This document shows, in pieces, positions 16,805 to 24,946 of a stretch of DNA of 64,000 nt. The stretch's first letter is position 1, and each line of letters starts with the position of its first letter. A program made the translations under genes and the position numbers. The DNA comes from Agromyces sp. CF514 (GTDB taxonomy: Bacteria > Actinomycetota > Actinomycetes > Actinomycetales > Microbacteriaceae), in contig NZ_FOZD01000002.1 of NCBI RefSeq assembly GCF_900113185.1, forward strand, positions 372,001-436,000, in the 5' to 3' direction. The notes below the pieces were generated by a model. It made no database searches and was not told where the DNA came from. It saw only the letters and a list, made by a program, of their open reading frames with translations.

Positions 16805-17898
16805 TCAGGGTCGGCATCGTCGGACTCGGCAAGATGGGGTTGTCGCATCTCGCGATGATCAACGCGCACCCCGACGTCTCCGTCGAGGCGGTCGTCGATT
16901 CGACCGGATACATCCTCGACGTGCTCGGCAAGTACACGGGTCTGCCGACCTATGCCGACTACGAACGGATGCTCGACGAGGTCGAGCTCGACGCGGTCCT
17001 GATCGCGACGCCCACCAGGTTCCACGCCTCGATGGTCCGTGCGGTCCTGGAGCGCGGCGTGAACGTCTTCTGCGAGAAGCCGCTCTGCCTGACCTCGGCC
17101 GAATCCGTCGAGCTCGCGAAGCTCGCCGCCGAGCGCGGCCTCGTCACGCAGGTGGGCTACCACAATCGCTTCGTCGGAGCCTTCCGCGAGGTCAAGCGCC
17201 TGCTCGACCTGGGGGCCATCGGCAAGGTCACCCACCTGCAGGCGGAGGCCTACGGCCCGGTCGTGCTCCGCCCGAAGGGGTCGACCTGGCGCACGCAGCG
17301 CACCGAGGGCGGAGGTGCGCTCTACGACTACGCGGCGCATCCGCTCGATCTGCTCACGTGGTACGCAGGGGCGCCGATCGGCGTCGGCGGCACCGTGCTC
17401 GGCAGCGTGTTCTCGGCCGACACCGAAGACGAGGTGTTCGGCACCCTCTTCTTCGAGGACTCGGTCTCGGCGCAGATCTCCGTGAACTGGTCAGACGAGT
17501 CGTTCCGCAAGATGACGACGCGCATCACCGTGATCGGCACCGCAGGGCGCATCCAAGCCGACCGGCAGGAGGTGCAGACGTACCTGCGGTCGACCGCGCC
17601 GCACATCGACGGCTACGACCCCGGATGGAACGTCCGCTACACGACCGAACTCACCGAACCGGTCTGGTACTACCTGCGAGGCGAGGAGTACAGCGCGCAG
17701 CTGGACCACTTCGTCCGACGCGTGCACGACCGGTCGGTCGAGCCGGCGAACGACTTCGCGAGCGCGGTCGCGACCGACCGGATCATCGAGATGATGACGG
17801 CGGATGCTGCGAGAGGACCGCTCATGCTCGCAGCCGAGGCCCCGGCCAGGGCGACCGCGGCCAAACCGTTCCGACAGCTGCTGAGGAGGCGGGCATGA
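16801..17898 (+). CDS. Gfo/Idh/MocA family NAD(P)-dependent oxidoreductase (365 aa)
   Basis: N-terminal Rossmann fold (GIVGLGKMGLSH, about 5-16), the family's EKP motif at about 92-94 (FCEKPLCLT), the YHNRF segment at about 120-124, and GGGALYDYAAHPLD at about 170-183 containing the conserved DxxxHxxD pattern. These enzymes oxidise or reduce sugars or nucleotide sugars. In a glycan operon it most likely makes a modified nucleotide sugar such as a keto or amino sugar precursor. ATG overlaps the previous stop by 4 nt and its own stop overlaps the next ATG (ATGA), so the operon is translationally coupled. Substrate not determined. Confidence 0.88.
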   Translation: MIRVGIVGLGKMGLSHLAMINAHPDVSVEAVVDSTGYILDVLGKYTGLPTYADYERMLDEVELDAVLIATPTRFHASMVRAVLERGVNVFCEKPLCLTSAESVELAKLAAERGLVTQVGYHNRFVGAFREVKRLLDLGAIGKVTHLQAEAYGPVVLRPKGSTWRTQRTEGGGALYDYAAHPLDLLTWYAGAPIGVGGTVLGSVFSADTEDEVFGTLFFEDSVSAQISVNWSDESFRKMTTRITVIGTAGRIQADRQEVQTYLRSTAPHIDGYDPGWNVRYTTELTEPVWYYLRGEEYSAQLDHFVRRVHDRSVEPANDFASAVATDRIIEMMTADAARGPLMLAAEAPARATAAKPFRQLLRRRA

Positions 17899-18800
17899 CG
17901 ATCGAACAGTCGGTGGCGATGCCGGAGAAGGTGCGGCGGCTCGACCGCGTGCTCTTCGGCGACAACCAGTTCTTCGGCGTGAATCACATGTCCGAGGAGC
18001 GGGCCCGTGCGCAGGCGATGCGATTCCAGACCACGGACTCGATCATGGAGGTCCTCGACGACGCGATCGATGCGGGCATCACGTCGTTCATGTGCACGAC
18101 GCACGATCGCATCGCGGAGATCGCCGATCGGGTGCGCGCCGACCCGAAGCGGTACGACGGCTTCACCTTCCTGCCCTGCATGCCGTACGCGCACAAGTAC
18201 GCCGATGCCGTGACGGAACTCGGCATGCTCGGGGCACTGCGACGCTTCCTCCCCGAAGAGGGCGCGCTCAACGCGATGATCCGAGGCGGCACGTCCATCG
18301 CCAAGAAAGACGTCGCGGGTCTCGTGACGCTCCTCGTCGACGCGGAGATGGCGATGTTCAAGGGCACGCGGACGCCGGTCGTCTGGTTGCAGAACGTCGT
18401 CACCGACCTGCTGCTCGGCCTCGGGTTCGTCGATGCGTTCGCGATGTTCGCGGATCACGTTCGTCGACGCTACGACGCGGAGCCCGGATTCATCACGATG
18501 AACCTCCCGATGCTCCTTCCCGTGCTCGACCGAGCCGGCGTCGAGAACCCGCTCGTGTGCTCGAACATCAACAAGCTCGGCTTCCGGATGTCCGGCGGCA
18601 TGGACGCCTACCGGGATGCGCTCGAGGAACGGCCGTTCCGGGCGGTCGCGATGTCGGTGTTCGCCTCGGGGGCGATCCCCCCGGCCGAGGCCATCGAGTG
18701 GATCTTCGAGCAGCCGAACATCGAGTCGATCGTGTTCGGTGCGTCGAGCCGTCGCCACATCGCCGACACCGTCTCGCTCGTCCGCCGATACGCCGGGTGA
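17895..18800 (+). CDS. Aldo/keto-reductase-like TIM-barrel protein (301 aa), function unknown
   Basis: No confident named family. The C-terminal stretch SIVFGASSRRHIADTVSLV resembles the end of aldo/keto reductases, where GxSs binds the NADP phosphate. The order (DAIDAGITSFMCTTHD early, 'AMSVFASGAIPPAEAIEWI' late) suits a TIM barrel. The classical AKR catalytic tetrad (Asp-Tyr-Lys-His) is not obvious. The N-terminus holds FGDNQFFGVNHMSEERA, unusual for AKRs. ATG overlaps the Gfo/Idh stop (ATGA), so the two enzymes are likely to act in sequence on a sugar intermediate. Alternative: a lyase or epimerase on a barrel fold. Confidence 0.55.
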   Translation: MTIEQSVAMPEKVRRLDRVLFGDNQFFGVNHMSEERARAQAMRFQTTDSIMEVLDDAIDAGITSFMCTTHDRIAEIADRVRADPKRYDGFTFLPCMPYAHKYADAVTELGMLGALRRFLPEEGALNAMIRGGTSIAKKDVAGLVTLLVDAEMAMFKGTRTPVVWLQNVVTDLLLGLGFVDAFAMFADHVRRRYDAEPGFITMNLPMLLPVLDRAGVENPLVCSNINKLGFRMSGGMDAYRDALEERPFRAVAMSVFASGAIPPAEAIEWIFEQPNIESIVFGASSRRHIADTVSLVRRYAG

Positions 18801-18806
18801 CGTTCG

Positions 18807-19904
18807 ATGCGCGTGCTCTTCGACGGCTTCTGGTGGGGCACGGGGCCGCTCTCGAATCGTCAGGTGCTCCGCGAGTTCGTGTTCGCCTGGATCGCGACCT
18901 TCCCAGACGACCAGGTCGCGTTGGCGGTTCGAGCGAGGGATGTCAGGCGCGCGCAGGCCGAACTGCCGGATGGCGTGGTCGTCGTCCCGACGCACTTGGC
19001 GCCGCAGGGGGTCAGCGCGATCGCGGAGCTGCCGTTCGTCGCGAAGCGGATCGGGGCCGATGTCACGATCACGCACAACTTCACTCCGGCGTTCGGGCGT
19101 TCAGCCGTCTTCATCCACGACTTCATGTTCCTGACGCGGCCGGAGTGGTTCACCTCGCGTGAGCGCTGGTACTACTCGCTCATGCCGGCCACCGTGCACC
19201 TGAGCGAGGTGGTCTTCACCTCGTCGGCGACGGAGGCGAGGCGCATCGCCGCCTTCGCCCGCACCCGCCCGGTGGTGCCGGTCGGGCTCGCCGTCGGCGG
19301 GAGCCTGCTCGATGCGCCGCTCGTGCGCCCCGAGGGCCTCGACGGCGTGGTGGGGTTCCACCTGACCGTCGGGCGGCTGAACGCGCGCAAGAACCTCGCG
19401 AACACCATCATCGGGGCGGTCGAGTCGGGTGTGATCGACCGGCGTGCGCCGCTCATCGTGGTGGGGGAGCCGGGCGGGCGTGCGGCGAAGTTCCCGGCCG
19501 CCGTCGACGAGGCGGTCCGTCAGGGCGTGGTCCGGTTCCTCGGTCGCATCGACGACGGCGAGCTCGCGTGGCTCTACGCTCACGCCGACGGGTTGCTCTT
19601 CCTGAGCCTCGACGAGGGCTTCGGCATGCCGACGCTCGAGGCGCAGGCGTTCGGCGCACCGATCCTGGCGAGCGACATCCCCGTGTTCCGTGAGATCCTC
19701 GGCGACTCGGGCGCGGTGTACGTGGATCCGCGCGATCCTGCTGCGATCGCCGACGGCCTGCGCCGGCTTCCCCACCGGGGCGAGCCGGAGACGGCTCGGC
19801 CCTCCCACGAATACTCGTGGGAGCGGAGCGTGCGCGCGATGCGTGACGCGATCCGCGCACCGCAGTCCACGCCGCAGCGCGTGGCGTCGTCGCATCGGCC
19901 GTGA
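18807..19904 (+). CDS. GT4-family glycosyltransferase (365 aa)
   Basis: GT-B fold transferase. MRVLFDGFWWGTGPLSN opens the first Rossmann domain; VGRLNARKNL at about 188 and DEGFGMPTLEAQAFGAPIL at about 269-287 are the donor-binding landmarks of GT4 (retaining) enzymes, with the E(x)nE pattern of DEGFGMPTLEA. It starts 6 nt after the previous stop and ends the operon; the sugar transferase gene comes in from the other strand 54 nt downstream. Role: one sugar addition to the repeat unit. Sugar and linkage unknown. Confidence 0.85.
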   Translation: MRVLFDGFWWGTGPLSNRQVLREFVFAWIATFPDDQVALAVRARDVRRAQAELPDGVVVVPTHLAPQGVSAIAELPFVAKRIGADVTITHNFTPAFGRSAVFIHDFMFLTRPEWFTSRERWYYSLMPATVHLSEVVFTSSATEARRIAAFARTRPVVPVGLAVGGSLLDAPLVRPEGLDGVVGFHLTVGRLNARKNLANTIIGAVESGVIDRRAPLIVVGEPGGRAAKFPAAVDEAVRQGVVRFLGRIDDGELAWLYAHADGLLFLSLDEGFGMPTLEAQAFGAPILASDIPVFREILGDSGAVYVDPRDPAAIADGLRRLPHRGEPETARPSHEYSWERSVRAMRDAIRAPQSTPQRVASSHRP

Positions 19905-19958
19905 CCACCCACGTGACCGCCCCTCGACGAGGCGGCGTGCCGCGGACGGCCCGAGCGC

Positions 19959-21494
19959 TCAGTACGCGCCGTCGGCCTTGACCACGCTGCGGACCGTGCG
20001 CCAGATGATCATGAAGTCGCCCGTCATCGACCAGTTCTCGACGTAGTAGAGGTCGAGCCTGACGCTCTCCTCCCAGTCGAGGTCGCTGCGGCCGCTGATC
20101 TGCCAGAGTCCGGTCAGGCCGGGCTTGATCATCAGCCGCCGGGAGACGACGCCGTCGTAGGCCGCAGCCTCGACCTGGAGGGGCGGGCGCGGGCCGACGA
20201 CGCTCATCTCGCCGATCAGGATGTTCCAGAACTGCGGCAGCTCGTCGAGCGAATGCGCCCTGAGGATGCGTCCGATACGGGTCACCCGCGGGTCGTCGCG
20301 AACCTTGAAGAGCAGCCCCGCGCCCTCGTTCTGCACCTTCAGCTCGGCGAGCCGGTCCTCCGCGTCGATGCACATGGAGCGGAACTTCAGTATCTCGAAG
20401 GTGCGCCCGTCTCGTCCGCACCTGGTCTGCCTGAAGAAGACGGGCCCGCCGTCGTCGAGGCGGATCGCGATCGCGATGACGAGCACGATCGGTGCGATGA
20501 GCAGGAGCGCGGCGCCCGCGAAGAGGATGTCGAATCCGCGCTTGGCGACGTGTCGGACGCCGTCGAAGGCGGGGATCTCGACGTGCAGGAGCGGGAGTCC
20601 CTCGACCGGTCGGAAGTGGATGCGTGGGCCCGCGACGTCGGTGAGGCGCGACGAGAGCACGAGTTCCGCGTTGGTGCCCTCGAGATCCCAGCCGAGCCTT
20701 CGCAGGCGGTCGCCGTCGTCGCCCAGATCTCCGGTGACGATGACCGCGTCGGCACGCGCATGGGTCGCTGCGGGTGCGGCATCGGCCAGGCCGCCGAGCA
20801 CGGGCAGTTCGCGCGCGCCGAGTTCGAGGCTCGCGCTCGGGGCGTCGTCGGAGATGACGCCGACGACGTCGTAGCCCGCGGCGGCGTTGCGCTCGATCTG
20901 TCGTACGACGTAGACGATGTCGGCGAGCGAACCGATCACGATCGCCCGCGAGAGGTACCGGCCGCGGCTGCGTTGGTTGAGCAACCAGCGACGCCAGAGC
21001 CATCTGCTGAGGAGGAGGCTCGCGGTTCCGGCGGGGAGCGCCACGATGAAGTACCAGCGAGGCGCCCCGGTGCTGACCAGGAGGAGCACGAACGCGAGGA
21101 CGCCGAACGCGGCCGCGGTGGCGTTCGCGACCCGCTTGTACTCGAGGGCTCCGGCACCCACGAGATGCAGGTCGCGGGTGCGGAATACCGTCATGGCGAT
21201 CATCCAGGTCACTGCGATGAGCACGGGAACGCCGACGTACTGCATCGTCGGTTCGTTCGCGACGGCCGTGCCCTCGATGAGCAGACGGATCCAGACGCTG
21301 GCGAGCACCGATCCGGCGATCGCCACCGTGTCCGTGAGCCTGACCCGGTCGCGGTAATGCTGGAGGGCTCTCGCGCCGGACGCGTGGGAGGCCGACGACG
21401 TCTTCGTCGACGTCGCTGCGGGGGAACCGGCGAGCGTTGCGGGAGTCAGGCGCGCACCGCCGACGGGGTCAGCGGGCGACGGTACCGTACTCAT
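19959..21494 (-). CDS. Exopolysaccharide polyprenyl-phosphate sugar transferase (WbaP/CpsE type, 511 aa)
   Basis: Priming enzyme: transfers a sugar-1-phosphate from a nucleotide sugar to undecaprenyl phosphate, starting the repeat unit. The N-terminal half has four to five TM helices (about 60-170) and a CoA-binding-like soluble region. The C-terminal catalytic domain (PF02397 type) starts at VAKRGFDILFAGAALLL (about 313), with ILKFRSM at about 364 and DELPQFWNILIGEMSVVGPR at about 413-432. It ends SVVKADGAY, typical for the family. Predicted promoter P6 lies about 200 nt upstream, giving an unusually long leader. Convergent with the glycosyltransferase operon. Confidence 0.9.
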   Translation of the reverse strand: MSTVPSPADPVGGARLTPATLAGSPAATSTKTSSASHASGARALQHYRDRVRLTDTVAIAGSVLASVWIRLLIEGTAVANEPTMQYVGVPVLIAVTWMIAMTVFRTRDLHLVGAGALEYKRVANATAAAFGVLAFVLLLVSTGAPRWYFIVALPAGTASLLLSRWLWRRWLLNQRSRGRYLSRAIVIGSLADIVYVVRQIERNAAAGYDVVGVISDDAPSASLELGARELPVLGGLADAAPAATHARADAVIVTGDLGDDGDRLRRLGWDLEGTNAELVLSSRLTDVAGPRIHFRPVEGLPLLHVEIPAFDGVRHVAKRGFDILFAGAALLLIAPIVLVIAIAIRLDDGGPVFFRQTRCGRDGRTFEILKFRSMCIDAEDRLAELKVQNEGAGLLFKVRDDPRVTRIGRILRAHSLDELPQFWNILIGEMSVVGPRPPLQVEAAAYDGVVSRRLMIKPGLTGLWQISGRSDLDWEESVRLDLYYVENWSMTGDFMIIWRTVRSVVKADGAY

Positions 21495-21702
21495 GGGCAG
21501 GTGTGGGGGCGAGTCGAAGAAGCGGTGCGATGCGGTGGCACTGGCGCGTCAGGCAATGTGTGGTCATCGGGTCCCACATTCGTTTTCGGGTAACGGATCG
21601 CTGGGCGCTGGAAAGACGATCGTGAGGTCCGGGAGCGGGTGCATCGGAGAGGTCACGATCTGCTGAACATCGGGTGAACAGCTGAAGGAATGACTGACTC
21701 CG

Positions 21703-21747
21703 ACGCTATTCGTCGCGCGGCTGTCGGGCCTCTCCCAAAAGGGGTGC
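21703..21747 (-). promoter_or_regulatory. Promoter P6: GGGG-type activator motif plus -10 box
   Basis: Minus strand: GCACCCCTTTTGGGA (21747-21733), exactly 24 nt, then TAGCGT (21708-21703). The last G of the right arm is A, so this is the weakest of the six copies. Predicted start is about 200 nt before the sugar transferase ATG. Confidence 0.45.
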
Positions 21748-21869
21748 CACTCTTTCGGGGGGTTCGCGTCGGATCGGAATCGTGGTGCCTTCGAGCGGCA
21801 TCCGCGCGCGCTCGAAGGCGCGGGCGAAGCGCGCGCTCAGAGGCGCCGGCGACGCGCGCGATCGCAGGC

Positions 21870-21899
21870 GGCGGCGGCCCGGTCGACCGGGCCGCCGCC
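21870..21899 (-). terminator. Terminator hairpin after alpha/beta hydrolase
   Basis: GGCGGCGGCCCGG / CCGGGCCGCCGCC, a perfect 13-bp stem with loop TCGA, 7 nt after the hydrolase stop. Confidence 0.65.
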
Positions 21900-21906
21900 C
21901 GGCAGT

Positions 21907-22602
21907 TCAGCGGACGGCCGCGGCGATCGCCTGCCCCAACTGCACCGGTTTCGTGAACTGTGGCCAGTGCCCCGTCGGAAGGTCGACGTAGTCGATGTCG
22001 TGCACGGCGGCGAGCTCGCGCGTGAATGGCGCGTCGGCGGCCAGCCACTCGTGCAACGCCGAGCTCGGGAACTCGCACGCGATGACCGTGATGGGCACGT
22101 CGTAGCGGCGCTCGTCGCGGAGCACGATCGGGTCGAGGGCCACGCCCGCGGGTTGCGGAACGGCCCGCGCCCGGAAGGCGGCGCGCAGGCCGTCGTCGAG
22201 GTCGACGAGATCGGCCTCGTCGAACTCGTGCCACGGGGGCAGCGGGATCTCGCCGTCGACCATGGGCAGCCCGTCGTTGATCGGCAGCCCGTCGGCGAGC
22301 GGGCCGGCGTCGACGTAGACCACCCTGGCGATGCGGTCGGGCCGCCGATCGGCGACGCCATGGGCGATGGCCCCGCCGCCCGAGTGGCCGACGAGCACCA
22401 CGGGTTCGTCGAACCCGTCGACGACGCGCACGACGGCGTCGATGTGCTCGCGGAGCCCGATGCGGGAGCGGTCGGCGTCGACCGACTCGAGCCCGGGCAG
22501 GGTCAGCGGATGGGTGCGGTGCCCCTGCTCTTCGAGGATGGGGACGACGTCGTTCCACGACGAGGCGTCGAGCCAGAACCCGGGGATGAGGATGATGTCC
22601 AT
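21907..22602 (-). CDS. Alpha/beta hydrolase (231 aa)
   Basis: Begins with the family's first strand and oxyanion segment MDIILIPGFWLDASSW; nucleophile elbow VGHSGGGA with Ser at about 74; C-terminal THY-like end TGHWPQFTKP supplies the catalytic His. Similar small cytosolic esterases are annotated as salicylate-esterase/MenH-like; substrate unknown. The start is uncertain: ATG 22602 opens the fold directly, an in-frame ATG at 22632 adds 10 residues, and neither has a strong ribosome site. The gene overlaps the 3' end of the upstream EamA gene by 100 nt or more in another frame, which is unusual (see findings). Confidence 0.8.
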   Translation of the reverse strand: MDIILIPGFWLDASSWNDVVPILEEQGHRTHPLTLPGLESVDADRSRIGLREHIDAVVRVVDGFDEPVVLVGHSGGGAIAHGVADRRPDRIARVVYVDAGPLADGLPINDGLPMVDGEIPLPPWHEFDEADLVDLDDGLRAAFRARAVPQPAGVALDPIVLRDERRYDVPITVIACEFPSSALHEWLAADAPFTRELAAVHDIDYVDLPTGHWPQFTKPVQLGQAIAAAVR

Positions 22603-23606
22603 GCCATCGAACGTACGTTCGACCGCCGACATCGGCTCGAGGCGAGCACGAGGATCCCGGCACCCAGGATCACGAGGCCGAGCACCGAGCCCGCGGCGAG
22701 CGTCTCGCCGAGCACGAGCACGCCCAGCACGCTCGCGGTGAGGGGCTCGGCGAGCGTGAGCGTCGAGACGACGGCGGGAGCGAGGCCGGCGAGGCCGACG
22801 CCGAAGAGCACGTAGGCGAGGGTCGTCGCGACGAGCCCGAGCCAGAGCGCCATGGCGAGGCCGGGGCCGGTCGCCAGCCACGAGGCATCCGTCAGCAGCA
22901 GGATCGGCAGGCTCGCGACCGCGGCGACGCCGAACAGTGCGCCCATGCTGCCGGTCGGCGACCAGCCTCGGTCGAGCAGGTGCTTGGCCGCGAGCGTGTA
23001 GACGGCGTACGAGGCGCCCGCCGCGACCGAGGCGACGATGCCGAGCGGGTTCGACGAGGCTTGCGACGGATCGGTCGCGACGGCGAGCACCGCGACGCCC
23101 GTGGTCGCGATCGCGGTCGCCACGAGCCACCGCCGACCGGGGAATCGCCTCCGCAGCGCCCAGTCGAGCGCACCCGTGATGACGGGCGCAGATCCGAGGG
23201 CGACGACGGTGCCCACGGCGACGCCGTTCGAGGCGGTGCCCGCGAAGAAGGCGGGCTGGTAGGCGAGCACTCCGACTGCGCCGATCGCGATCGCGAATGC
23301 GATGGAGCGCGGATGCCGGCGGCGAACGCCCGTCGCACGCTCGGCGCGCCCGGCGGCACGCCCGATGGGTCGCCCGGCGGCCACCCCGGTCGCCGGCCCC
23401 GTCGCCACGCCGCCCGGCGCCCCGCTCGCGACGACGGAGCGCCGCCGCCACGCCATGAGCCCGGCGACGAGCGCGAGCGCGCCTCCGCCGATGAGGATGC
23501 GCGCCGCGCCGATCGAGACGGGGTCGGCGTCGGGGCCGAGCGCCTGTGCTGCGCCCGTCGTGCCGAAGCACACGGACGCGAGGAGGACGGCGACGACGAA
23601 ACGCAT
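22503..23606 (-). CDS. EamA/DMT-family exporter (367 aa)
   Basis: About ten TM helices in two EamA repeats (early FGTTGAAQALG; late LTLAEPLTASVLGVL and LGLVILGAGILVL), typical of drug/metabolite exporters of the plasma membrane. A Gly/Ala-rich loop of about 50 residues after TM2 is unusual. After the last helix the frame runs on for about 35 residues into the downstream hydrolase gene with Ser/Arg-rich sequence of the wrong character, so the true C-terminus may be shorter and altered by an indel. A 5-bp inverted repeat (ATTGTTCCACAAT, 23613-23625) lies 7-19 nt before the ATG and could be an operator. The substrate is unknown. Confidence 0.8.
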   Translation of the reverse strand: MRFVVAVLLASVCFGTTGAAQALGPDADPVSIGAARILIGGGALALVAGLMAWRRRSVVASGAPGGVATGPATGVAAGRPIGRAAGRAERATGVRRRHPRSIAFAIAIGAVGVLAYQPAFFAGTASNGVAVGTVVALGSAPVITGALDWALRRRFPGRRWLVATAIATTGVAVLAVATDPSQASSNPLGIVASVAAGASYAVYTLAAKHLLDRGWSPTGSMGALFGVAAVASLPILLLTDASWLATGPGLAMALWLGLVATTLAYVLFGVGLAGLAPAVVSTLTLAEPLTASVLGVLVLGETLAAGSVLGLVILGAGILVLASSRCRRSNVRSMAWTSSSSPGSGSTPRRGTTSSPSSKSRGTAPIR

Positions 23607-23847
23607 ACGGAGATTGTTCCACAATTCATGCGTGGCCGACACCCCATGACGGATTCCGACCGATTCCGGACGATTCGGCCCGTTTCGCCCGTTCCTGCGC
23701 GGGTTCGCGGCCTCGCGACGCTCCACGGGCCGGTAGGCTCGCATCCTGTCGCCCGCGATGCCGCGTGGCGGAAGCGCAGCCCCCAGCGCCCCGCCGACCC
23801 GACGCGCACGCCTCACCCGCGACATCCGTCGACCCAACGGAGGACCC

Positions 23848-24891
23848 GTGCGTGCCGTGCTCTTCACCGCGTTCGGCGAGCGACCCGAGCTCGCCGACGT
23901 GCCCGAACCCGCCTGCCCGCCGCGCGGCGCCGTGATCCGCGTGCGCGCCACCGGCGTGTGCCGAAGCGACTGGCACGGGTGGATGGGCCACGACGACACG
24001 ATCTCCCTGCCGCACGTGCCGGGCCACGAGTTCGCCGGCGAGATCGCCGAGCTCGGCTCCGAGATCTCGGCCGACTCCGGGTGGGCCGTCGGCGATCGCG
24101 TCACCGCGCCGTTCATCTGCGCGTGCGGCCGCTGCCCCGAATGCCTCGGCGGCAACGAGCAGGTCTGCGACGCGCAGTCCCAGCCCGGCTTCACCCGATG
24201 GGGCTCGTTCGCCGAGCTCGTCGTCGTCGACGAGGCCGAGCTCAACCTGATCCGGCTGCCCGACGCGCTCGGCTTCGTCGAGGCCGCCTCGCTCGGATGC
24301 CGCTTCGCCACCGCCTACCGCGCGATCATCTCCCGAAGCCGCCTCGCTCCGGGCGAGCAGATCGCGGTGCACGGATGCGGCGGGGTCGGCCTCTCGGCGA
24401 TCATGATCGCCGTCGCGGCGGGCGTCACGGTCTACGGCGTCGACGTGTCGGACGCCGCACTCGAGGCCGCCGAGAAGCTCGGTGCCGTGCCCGTGCGCGG
24501 CGGCGAGGGCGCCGCGGAGCGCATCCTCGAGGCATCCGGCGGCGGGGTCGACGTCTCGGTCGACGCCTTCGGCAGCAGCGAGACTGCGTTCGCCTCGGTG
24601 CAGAGCCTCAAGAAGCGTGGGCGGCACGTGCAGATCGGCCTCATGGTCGGCAGCTCGGCGCTCGCCGCGATGCCCATGGACGCCGTCATCGCGGGCGAGC
24701 TCGAGATCCTCGGCAGCCACGGCATGGCCGCGCACGAGTACCCGTCGATGCTCGATGCCGTCGCGTCGGAGTACTTCCGCCCGATCGAGCTCGTGGGGCG
24801 CCGCATCGGCCTCGACGGGGTGCCCGACGCGCTCGCCGCGATGGGTACGGCCGGCGCAGCGGGCTCGGGCATGACGGTCGTCGAGCTCTAG
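23848..24891 (+). CDS. Zinc-dependent alcohol dehydrogenase (MDR superfamily, 347 aa)
   Basis: Medium-chain dehydrogenase oxidising an alcohol with NAD(P). Catalytic zinc ligands Cys38 (GVCRSDWH) and His60-Glu61 (PGHEFAGE); structural-zinc cysteines at about 93, 96, 99 and 107 (CACGRCPECL...QVC); nucleotide-binding VHGCGGVGLSAIMIA at about 173-187. GTG 23848 is chosen for the GGAGG 5 nt upstream; an in-frame ATG 30 codons earlier would add a poorly conserved Arg/Pro-rich tail. Transcribed divergently from the EamA gene. The exact alcohol is unknown. Confidence 0.88.
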   Translation: MRAVLFTAFGERPELADVPEPACPPRGAVIRVRATGVCRSDWHGWMGHDDTISLPHVPGHEFAGEIAELGSEISADSGWAVGDRVTAPFICACGRCPECLGGNEQVCDAQSQPGFTRWGSFAELVVVDEAELNLIRLPDALGFVEAASLGCRFATAYRAIISRSRLAPGEQIAVHGCGGVGLSAIMIAVAAGVTVYGVDVSDAALEAAEKLGAVPVRGGEGAAERILEASGGGVDVSVDAFGSSETAFASVQSLKKRGRHVQIGLMVGSSALAAMPMDAVIAGELEILGSHGMAAHEYPSMLDAVASEYFRPIELVGRRIGLDGVPDALAAMGTAGAAGSGMTVVEL

Positions 24892-24946
24892 ACGGTCCCC
24901 AGCGCCGTCCGGGCCGGCTTCAGGCGGAGACCCGGCCGCGGGTCGT

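Larger units (their letters stand above)
21495..21906. other. Intergenic region, 412 bp, with promoter P6 and two hairpins
   Basis: No gene supported. Contains the long leader of the sugar transferase (21495 to about 21696), promoter P6, an 11-bp inverted repeat GCCTTCGAGCG / CGCTCGAAGGC at 21787-21819, and the hydrolase terminator at 21870-21899. The leader is less GC-rich than its surroundings. Confidence 0.5.
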
